Shown here: positions 57,986 through 64,000 of the stretch, one piece after another
Numbering within the stretch: position 1 is the first letter of the stretch
Layout: each line of letters begins with the position of its first letter
Source of the DNA: Spiribacter salilacus
Lineage (GTDB): Bacteria > Pseudomonadota > Gammaproteobacteria > Nitrococcales > Nitrococcaceae
NCBI RefSeq assembly: GCF_009649225.1
Contig: NZ_WJPP01000001.1
Location: 310,001 to 374,000, forward strand
Direction: 5' to 3'
Length of the DNA stretch: 64,000 nt
Notes under the pieces: generated by a model
Databases searched by the model: none
What the model was told of the DNA's origin: nothing
Seen by the model: the letters and a program-made list of their open reading frames with translations, nothing else
Program-made: the position numbers and the translations under genes

Positions 57986-60900
57986 TTAGGTCTCCGCTTC
58001 TGCTTCCGCCAGCGTCAAGGCCTCTGCAACATCAACAGCAACAAGCCGTGAGACGCCAGGTTCAGCCATCGTAACGCCCGCCAAATGCGTTGCCGCTTCC
58101 ATGGTGGTCTTATTATGCGTGATGACAATAAATTGCACACGGGATGACATTTCGCGAAGCAAGTCACAAAAACGACCCACATTAGCCTCATCAAGCGGTG
58201 CATCCACCTCATCTAACATACAAAACGGCGCTGGATTTAGTTCAAAAATCGCAAAAACCAGAGAGACAGCCGTGAGTGCTTTTTCACCGCCTGATAATAA
58301 ATGAATATTGGTGATTCGCTTACCCGGCGGTCGCGCCATAATGGTGATACCGGTTTCTAGCAGGTCATCTTCGGTCATCTCTAAATAGGCCTGCCCACCG
58401 CCGAATAACCGCGGGAATAATCGTTGCAGGCCCACATTAACCTTTTCAAACGTTTCTTTAAATCGAGTTCGGGTTTCACGATCAATTTTTTGAATCGCAT
58501 CCTGCAGCGTGTCGAGTGCCTCGGTTAAGTCGGCATACTGCTCATCAAGATAGGTTTTACGCTCTGCCAGCGCTTGATGCTCGTCAATGGCCGCCAGATT
58601 AATTGGCCCAAGCCGACGAATCCGGTTATCCAAGCGTTCTAATTCCGTTTGCCAACCTGCTTCCGTCGCCGTTTCTGGCAACGTATCGATCACCTGCTCA
58701 ACAGCAACATCAAATCCGCCCAACTGCTCCTGTAACGCATTTCGACGTGCTTCAATTTCATAATCACGAAAACGGGCTGTCTCCGCGGATTCCCGCAACG
58801 CGCTTACCCCTTGCTCAGCTTCCGCGCGCTTTTGATCCAGCGACCTGATACCGGCATCTGCCTCACCTAAGCGCTGACGCGCTGCGGTGAGCTCCGCTTC
58901 TACCTCAACGCGTTTTGCCAGTAAGGTTTGGCGCTCATGTTCTAAATCATCATCAGAGCCAGACACCGTCTCAAGCGCTTGTCCAAGCTCGGCATTACGG
59001 GCCTCAAACTGATCCTGACTACGTTGTAAACGAGCAATTGCTTGCTCAATGGATGCAGCAGCGGTCTGTGCGCCCTCTAACCGTAGACTGGCCTCTTGCT
59101 GCCGCTGCCTCAGCTGATCAAGCGCTTGCCGATCAGCGTCCAGCAGGGCTTCTGCTTCATCCCGCTGAGTCACGGCTGTCTCAGCGGCCGCCTCGGCGGC
59201 GTCGCGATCCTGCATCGCCTGATCCAGTGCTGAGCGCGATTCCGTTACCGCACGCTGGCCGCCCTCGATGGCTTCTAACAGATCCGCACGCTCTTCGGTC
59301 AAAGACTCACGCTGCCGCTCAACCTCTGTAATGCGATCAGCCACGGCTTGTTGTTTGGCAGCGCAGGTTGCCAACTCCTCGCCAACCTTTGCCAGAACCG
59401 TCTGTGCCTCAGCCCGCTCAGCCTCACACTGTGTGATAGCGCGCTGGGCCGCCTCTAATCTTTCTTTGGCCGCAGCAATTGCCTGCTCATGGGTTTGGAG
59501 CTGCGCGGTTAAGGCTTTGATTTCACGACGACGCTCAAGCACACCCGCCTCAACCCCATCATCCGCCGCAAATACTCTCGCCCAATGATGCCCAAACCAG
59601 CGCCCCTCAGGCGTAATCACAGAATGTCCACTCGGCAAGCTGGTTAAGAGTGTCTGCGCCTCAGCATCTGTTTCAGCCACGTGGACAGAAGCTAAGAGTG
59701 ATGTCAGGGGCAGTTTCGTTTTGATTTTAGCCAATAACGCCGTGGGTTCTGGCGCTGTTGGTTGCGTTACAGCTTCGATGAACATGGCGCGCCCGCGTGG
59801 CAAGGCTACGCCTTTTTCCAGTAAACCCGCGTTACTGTCAGTCACAACAGCTTGTAGCGCGTCCGCCAGCGCGATTTCTACCGCACGCTCCCAGCCTGGC
59901 TCTACGCTCAGGTGTTCAACCACTTTTTCTGGCTGCTTCACACCGAGCGAGCGCACCCATTCAGTTACCTGCTCATCAGCACCTAGCGCTGATTCCTGCA
60001 AAGTTTCTAGCGAGGTTAAACGCGCCGCGGTGGCCGCGCGCTCCGCTTTTGCTTGATCAAGTTGTTCATTGGCGGCCTGCGCCTCCCGCTTGGCGTCTTC
60101 AAGCTTGCCATTGATGCGCTCCAGCGATTCACTTTGGGCGCTACGCTGCGCCTCTAGCGCTTCGGCTTCTGCACGATAAACGGCTTGCTCCTCTTCAGCC
60201 TCACTTTGCGCCAACTGAGCCAGTGTTTCTGCAAGCCGCTCTCGGCGGCGATTTTGCTCGTACAGGCGATCTTCTAATTGTTCGATTCGTGCGCCTTCAA
60301 CTTGTGCGCTACGCTCAGCGTTTGCTCGCTGCTGGGCGTAGTTAGCACATTCTGCACGCAAACGTTCCACCTCTTTTTGGCGCGCTTTCAGTTGCTCTTC
60401 AGCGGTTGTGATGTCTGCTTCAAGCGTTAATTTCTCTGGCTCAATCGCCGCAACGCGCGATAAGAAAAGATCTTTCTTTTCAATATCCTCTCGCATTTCC
60501 TTAGCAATTCTTTCGAGCTCGATCTGATTACGTTCCAGTTCCTTTTGGCTGGTTTCACGCAGCTCGCGGCGATGCGCAATCGCTTGTTCAGCGCGCGCGA
60601 TATCCGCACCAATTTGATAGTACTGCCCTTGAATCGTATTGACCTGCTCGCTGTCTTCAACATGCCGTGCCCGCATCACTTCTAAGTCGCGCTCAACACG
60701 CCGCTGATCTGCCAAGCGCGCCTCTAAAGCGGTATTACGCTCGGCCAGCTCGGCGGCTAGTGCGGTGCGCTCGGCATCAATAGCCTGTATGCGCAACACC
60801 AAAAGCTCTGCTTGGCGCTGGCGCTCCTCCGCTTTTAACGTTCGGTATTTTTCGGCGGTTTCGGCCTGGCGAGAAAGTTTTTCGAGTTGGCTTGCAACTT

Positions 60901-61498
60901 CGCCACGCACATCCTCTAAGCGTTCTAGGTTTTCTCGTGTATCGCGCATGCGGCGCTCAGTTTCACGCCGACGCTCTTTATACAGGCTGATGCCGGCCGC
61001 CTCTTCGAGATACCCTCTTAACTCCTCAGGACGGGCTTCAATGAGTCGTGAAATCGTGCCCTGCTCGATAATCGAATAGCTCCGAGGGCCCAGTCCAGTA
61101 CCCAAAAAGACCTCAGTCACATCCCGTCGCCGACAACGTGTTCCATTAAGGTAATAAACCGACTGTCCGTCTCGATTCACCTGACGCCGGACGGAAATTT
61201 CGCTATAGGCCGCATACTGGCCCCCAAGCGTGCCATCTGTGTTGTCAAAAAGCAGCTCAATACTCGCCTGCCCAACTGGCTTACGCGTACCAGAGCCACT
61301 GAAGATCACATCGGCCATCGATCCGCCGCGCAAATGCTTAGCGGAGCTTTCTCCCATGACCCATCGAACCGCATCAATGATATTGGATTTGCCGCAGCCG
61401 TTCGGGCCCACAATGGCCGTGATTGACGCCGGGAAAGGCACCGGTGTTGCGTCGACAAACGACTTGAATCCACTTAACCGAATTTTTGATAGCCGCAT
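57986..61498 (-). CDS. smc: Chromosome segregation protein SMC
   Basis: 1170 residues. N-terminal ATPase half with Walker A VGPNGCGKSNIIDAVRW, two long coiled coils (about 165-490 and 650-1000), a hinge near residues 500-640 (VTEWVRSLGVKQPEKVVEHL, AVVTDSNAGLLEKGV) and the C-terminal half with signature LLSGGEKALTAVSLVFAIF and Walker B PFCMLDEVDAPLDEANVGRF. It forms condensin with ScpA and ScpB, also encoded here. The organism therefore uses Smc-ScpAB; no mukBEF gene is seen. Confidence 0.98.
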   Translation of the reverse strand: MRLSKIRLSGFKSFVDATPVPFPASITAIVGPNGCGKSNIIDAVRWVMGESSAKHLRGGSMADVIFSGSGTRKPVGQASIELLFDNTDGTLGGQYAAYSEISVRRQVNRDGQSVYYLNGTRCRRRDVTEVFLGTGLGPRSYSIIEQGTISRLIEARPEELRGYLEEAAGISLYKERRRETERRMRDTRENLERLEDVRGEVASQLEKLSRQAETAEKYRTLKAEERQRQAELLVLRIQAIDAERTALAAELAERNTALEARLADQRRVERDLEVMRARHVEDSEQVNTIQGQYYQIGADIARAEQAIAHRRELRETSQKELERNQIELERIAKEMREDIEKKDLFLSRVAAIEPEKLTLEADITTAEEQLKARQKEVERLRAECANYAQQRANAERSAQVEGARIEQLEDRLYEQNRRRERLAETLAQLAQSEAEEEQAVYRAEAEALEAQRSAQSESLERINGKLEDAKREAQAANEQLDQAKAERAATAARLTSLETLQESALGADEQVTEWVRSLGVKQPEKVVEHLSVEPGWERAVEIALADALQAVVTDSNAGLLEKGVALPRGRAMFIEAVTQPTAPEPTALLAKIKTKLPLTSLLASVHVAETDAEAQTLLTSLPSGHSVITPEGRWFGHHWARVFAADDGVEAGVLERRREIKALTAQLQTHEQAIAAAKERLEAAQRAITQCEAERAEAQTVLAKVGEELATCAAKQQAVADRITEVERQRESLTEERADLLEAIEGGQRAVTESRSALDQAMQDRDAAEAAAETAVTQRDEAEALLDADRQALDQLRQRQQEASLRLEGAQTAAASIEQAIARLQRSQDQFEARNAELGQALETVSGSDDDLEHERQTLLAKRVEVEAELTAARQRLGEADAGIRSLDQKRAEAEQGVSALRESAETARFRDYEIEARRNALQEQLGGFDVAVEQVIDTLPETATEAGWQTELERLDNRIRRLGPINLAAIDEHQALAERKTYLDEQYADLTEALDTLQDAIQKIDRETRTRFKETFEKVNVGLQRLFPRLFGGGQAYLEMTEDDLLETGITIMARPPGKRITNIHLLSGGEKALTAVSLVFAIFELNPAPFCMLDEVDAPLDEANVGRFCDLLREMSSRVQFIVITHNKTTMEAATHLAGVTMAEPGVSRLVAVDVAEALTLAEAEAET

Positions 61499-61532
61499 GA
61501 CAACGGGAGATCCGACTGTTTAAAACAAGCCG

Positions 61533-63374
61533 CTAACTTACCGGTTTTTCGCGCATCTTTAAATCAGCAGATTGCAACCGTCTATACAGCGTACTTCGAC
61601 TGACGCCCAGTTCTCTGGCAGCGGCACTAAAGTTGCCGCCATGTCGGGCAATGGCATCTGCCATCAATTCAGACTCTCGACTTTTTAACGTGGGTTGGCG
61701 GTTAGCTGGCATGGGCAAATCAGCCACATCGAGTTGGTTTGCGCTTGACCTCAATGCCATTGCCGTTCGCAGGACATTATCGAGCTCTCGTAGGTTTCCG
61801 GGCCAGTGATGAGCAAGGAGCTGCCCCATCGCTGCCTTGCTCACTAAAACCCCAGGGTCGATTTCAGCAACCATTCGTTGAATCAATGCCCTCAGATCAC
61901 CTCGTTGCCGCAGCGGTGGAAGACTGATATTTAAACCACAAAGGCGATAGAACAAATCACTCCTAAACCGCCCCTCCTCAACTAAGCTCGCCAAATGTTG
62001 ATGAGTGGCGCTTAGAAGCAAAAAATTCACAGGTCGCGGCGTCGTACCACCTACCGGAACGACCTCACGCTCCTGCAGTACCCTAAGCAAGCGGGTTTGA
62101 AGCTCAAGCGGCATATCTCCCACTTCATCCAAAAACAAAATCCCGCCATCCGCTTCAACCAACCGACCGGGCGCACCGTCTCGATTCGCACCGGTAAAAG
62201 CCCCGGGGGTATATCCAAAAAGCTCTGCCTCAGCGAGTGTTTCAGGAATTGCAGCGCAATTCACCGTAATCAAGGGTTTGTCAGAGCGCGAACTACGCTT
62301 ATGAACCGCGCGTACCAACCATTCTTTACCGGTGCCCGTTTCTCCTTCAATTAAGACGGGGATGTTTTGCTCTACCACTCGCAGGGCGCGCCGTCCCGCC
62401 TCGGCAATGCGAAAGTCGCCCACCTGCAATTCAGCGAATGATTCGTCAATTTGCTTTAGCGGCGGCTTAATTTCGGGAACGATAAATGGTGTCAGCGGCT
62501 TATCTTTGCCCGCCACAAGTGCGTGAACCAAAAGCCCATAGGTTGTTTTAATCGGCACTAAGTGCCCAAACAAGCTCGCCAACAAATCGCCCGATAGCTC
62601 AAAATAATCAGTAATCGGTGTCCCTGCACGTGCTGTTTTAAAGTGCGCGTGCGCAACGGCATTCATTGCCAAAAGATGACCTGAGGCAGAAATTACGGCA
62701 ATCCCTTCACCCAGCGTACCGACTAATTCAGGCCGGGCATGGAATCGCAAATAAAAAGCGTCGGGAAACTCAGCCATAAGCATCCGGTTTTCGATCATAC
62801 GGGCGCCCATACGCACTAATCCAAGCGCATGTAATTGCCTGGCCGGCTGGTCACCAGAGACATCTAAGAGCCCAACAATCGTCCCCGCAGCGTTCCGAAT
62901 CGGCGTTGCAGCACAGGTTAAAAAGGTATTGCAGGCAAGAAAATGCTCCGCCCCATGAACGGAGGCGCATCGCCCTTCTGTCAAGGCGAGCCCAATTGCA
63001 TTGGTACCACGATCCGCCTCACCCCAACAGGCCCCAGGACGCAGGGCAACCGACTGGCTTCGCTCCCGAAACGCAGGGTCTCCTTGACGCTCGAGAATAA
63101 CACCATTCGCGTCCGCTAAAAGTACCGCACTGTTGGTTCCGGCAATTTGACAGTAAAGGTTTTCAAGCTCAGGTAATGCGACCGTAATGAGTTGCTCATT
63201 CGCCTCGCGAAGCAGGCGCAATGCGGTTGCATCAAGCATTGCATCTGACATTGTTACATGGGGCTGCAAACCGGCCTCACGGCTCCGCGACCAAGACGCA
63301 GCAAGACCAGCCGTTGCGCCGGCTACCTCATCCGAGGCATCCAGCAGCGAATGCCTTACCGTTTTATTCTCCAT
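61533..63374 (-). CDS. acoR: AcoR-type sigma-54-dependent activator
   Basis: 613 residues. N-terminal sensor half: ASWSRSREAGL, then a GAF domain (QLITVALPELENLYCQIAGTNSAVLLADANGVILERQGD, GACWGEADRGTNAIGLALTEG) and a PAS-like segment. The AAA+ domain has Walker A GETGTGKEWLV, the sigma-54 loop GAFTGANRDG and Walker B GGILFLDEVGDMP; the Fis-type HTH is HGGNFSAAARELGVSRSTLYRRL. ATG 63374 follows GGAGGAGG; a frame open to 63443 would cross the inverted repeat and is rejected. AcoR-type regulators respond to acetoin, alcohols or aldehydes; the divergent aldehyde dehydrogenase is the likely target. Confidence 0.92.
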   Translation of the reverse strand: MENKTVRHSLLDASDEVAGATAGLAASWSRSREAGLQPHVTMSDAMLDATALRLLREANEQLITVALPELENLYCQIAGTNSAVLLADANGVILERQGDPAFRERSQSVALRPGACWGEADRGTNAIGLALTEGRCASVHGAEHFLACNTFLTCAATPIRNAAGTIVGLLDVSGDQPARQLHALGLVRMGARMIENRMLMAEFPDAFYLRFHARPELVGTLGEGIAVISASGHLLAMNAVAHAHFKTARAGTPITDYFELSGDLLASLFGHLVPIKTTYGLLVHALVAGKDKPLTPFIVPEIKPPLKQIDESFAELQVGDFRIAEAGRRALRVVEQNIPVLIEGETGTGKEWLVRAVHKRSSRSDKPLITVNCAAIPETLAEAELFGYTPGAFTGANRDGAPGRLVEADGGILFLDEVGDMPLELQTRLLRVLQEREVVPVGGTTPRPVNFLLLSATHQHLASLVEEGRFRSDLFYRLCGLNISLPPLRQRGDLRALIQRMVAEIDPGVLVSKAAMGQLLAHHWPGNLRELDNVLRTAMALRSSANQLDVADLPMPANRQPTLKSRESELMADAIARHGGNFSAAARELGVSRSTLYRRLQSADLKMREKPVS

Positions 63375-63390
63375 CTCTGCCTCCTCCGAA

Positions 63391-63409
63391 GTGTTGCAAT
63401 CTGCAACAC
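63391..63409. promoter_or_regulatory. Perfect inverted repeat, probable upstream activator site
   Basis: GTGTTGCA-ATC-TGCAACAC is a perfect 8-3-8 repeat. Its centre is about 145 bases before the expected start of the divergent aldehyde dehydrogenase transcript, the usual place for a sigma-54 enhancer, and 17 bases before the AcoR-type start codon, so the activator could also repress its own gene. Confidence 0.7.
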
Positions 63410-63518
63410 CCCCTGTATCGGCATAGGACAACGCAACAGCCATGTCGCGAAGTCCTTTAACGTCAGCATCTCTCCAAATGCGCCGGCACGCAAGCCTGGC
63501 AGCTGTTTTCAGGAATCT

Positions 63519-63534
63519 TGGCGCAAAACTTGCT
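63519..63534 (+). promoter_or_regulatory. Sigma-54 promoter of the aldehyde dehydrogenase gene
   Basis: TGGCGCAAAACTTGCT has GG (63520-63521) and GC (63532-63533) 10 bases apart and fits TGGCACG-N4-TTGCW with the variations CG for AC. Transcription would start near 63545, 45 bases before the ATG. The 215-base region 63375-63589 holds this promoter, the inverted repeat and nothing else I can identify. Confidence 0.75.
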
Positions 63535-63589
63535 GTCTATCAGGTGCTGGAAAAGCATTACAACAAACTTGAGTGAGGAGAAGACTCAA

Positions 63590-64000
63590 ATGATCTATGC
63601 AAACCCCAACAGCAGCGATGCTGTCATTTCCTTTAAAAACCGCTACGAGAATTTTATTGGTGGAGAATGGACACCGCCGGTAGACGGGCAATACTTTGAA
63701 AACCCCACACCCATTACCGGGCAAACCTTTTGCAGCGTGCCGCGCTCTAAGGCAGCAGACATAGAACTTGCCCTTGACGCGGCTCATGCAGCAAAAGATG
63801 CCTGGGGCAAGACCTCGGTGACTGAGCGCTCTATCATTCTTAACCGCATTGCGGATCGAATGGAAGAAAACCTTGAAAAGCTAGCGGTGGCGGAGACATG
63901 GGAAAACGGCAAACCCATTCGCGAAACGATGGTTGCCGATATTCCATTGGCCATTGATCATTTCCGCTACTTTGCTGGCGTCATTCGAGCTCAAGAAGGC
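63590..64000 (+). CDS. NAD-dependent aldehyde dehydrogenase, 5' part (cut by window end)
   Basis: 137 codons of a larger gene. [101 protein letters not shown] and [22 protein letters not shown] closely follow the ExaC/AcoD/AldB group that oxidises acetaldehyde from ethanol or acetoin. The catalytic Cys and Glu are outside the window. GAGGAG precedes the ATG. It is the likely target of the divergent AcoR-type activator. Confidence 0.95.
   Translation, partial: MIYANPNSSDAVISFKNRYENFIGGEWTPPVDGQYFENPTPITGQTFCSVPRSKAADIELALDAAHAAKDAWGKTSVTERSIILNRIADRMEENLEKLAVAETWENGKPIRETMVADIPLAIDHFRYFAGVIRAQEG

Noticed and set aside
58600-60900. Long open frames on the plus strand opposite smc
   Set aside because: They are antisense shadows of the GC-rich coiled-coil codons of smc, with no ribosome-binding sites or recognisable domains.

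Overview
The window is a piece of a gammaproteobacterial chromosome with moderate GC content. Most of it is core gene blocks whose order is familiar from Pseudomonas and related marine or halophilic groups. These are pheS-rplT-rpmI-infC-thrS, lapB-lapA-ihfB-rpsA-cmk-aroA-tyrA-hisC-pheA-serA-serC-gyrA, mtaD-ubiG-mupP-yciK, rluB-scpB-scpA-trpS-yciO, and ligA-zipA-smc. I cannot name the genus from the sequence alone. The genome looks compact: start and stop codons overlap as ATGA or TAATG at many junctions, and all seven convergent protein-gene pairs overlap at their 3' ends, the largest by 104 bases (oxyR/uvrB).

Layout. 1-3940 (- strand): tRNA-Val(GAC), thrS, infC, rpmI, rplT and the start of pheS, with two intrinsic-terminator-like hairpins inside the block. 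3985-4899: a ParE/RelE-type toxin with a Phd-type antitoxin and a palindromic operator, a probable remnant of a DsbA/FrnE-type gene, and a TPP riboswitch. 4906-9486: riboswitch-controlled short-chain dehydrogenase, CvrA-type antiporter, an ornithine-cyclodeaminase-family reductase, and a coupled operon of a DUF4168 protein, a small secreted protein and an Lrp regulator. 9597-15621: a sigma-54-type two-component system, katG and oxyR. 15518-23889: uvrB, an aminotransferase, tRNA-Asn, and a polyamine-type ABC transporter operon headed by an ArsR regulator and ending in a flavoprotein and an unlisted 59-residue membrane protein. 23975-28875: an envelope-spanning set of RND/MMPL pump, LolA-like periplasmic protein, beta-barrel and a YgaP-like small membrane protein. 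28823-53716: galU, comEA-like, pyrF, then the aromatic amino acid, serine, gyrase, quinone, cell-wall recycling and chromosome segregation genes. 53779-64000: yciI-bolA-parvulin, ligA-zipA-smc, then an AcoR-type activator divergent from an aldehyde dehydrogenase cut by the window end.

The most informative regulatory signals are four. A near-consensus sigma-54 promoter lies in front of the DUF4168 operon, facing away from a sigma-54 activator two-component system. A second sigma-54 promoter with a perfect 8-3-8 inverted repeat upstream lies between the AcoR-type activator and its aldehyde dehydrogenase. A perfect ArsR-type palindrome overlaps the promoter of the MMPL export cluster. A TPP riboswitch with a visible Shine-Dalgarno-sequestering hairpin controls a dehydrogenase that is not a known thiamine enzyme. 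infC appears to use a rare AUC start codon; pheA, trpS and the aminotransferase use TTG.

I saw no CRISPR array, insertion sequence, prophage or rRNA gene.
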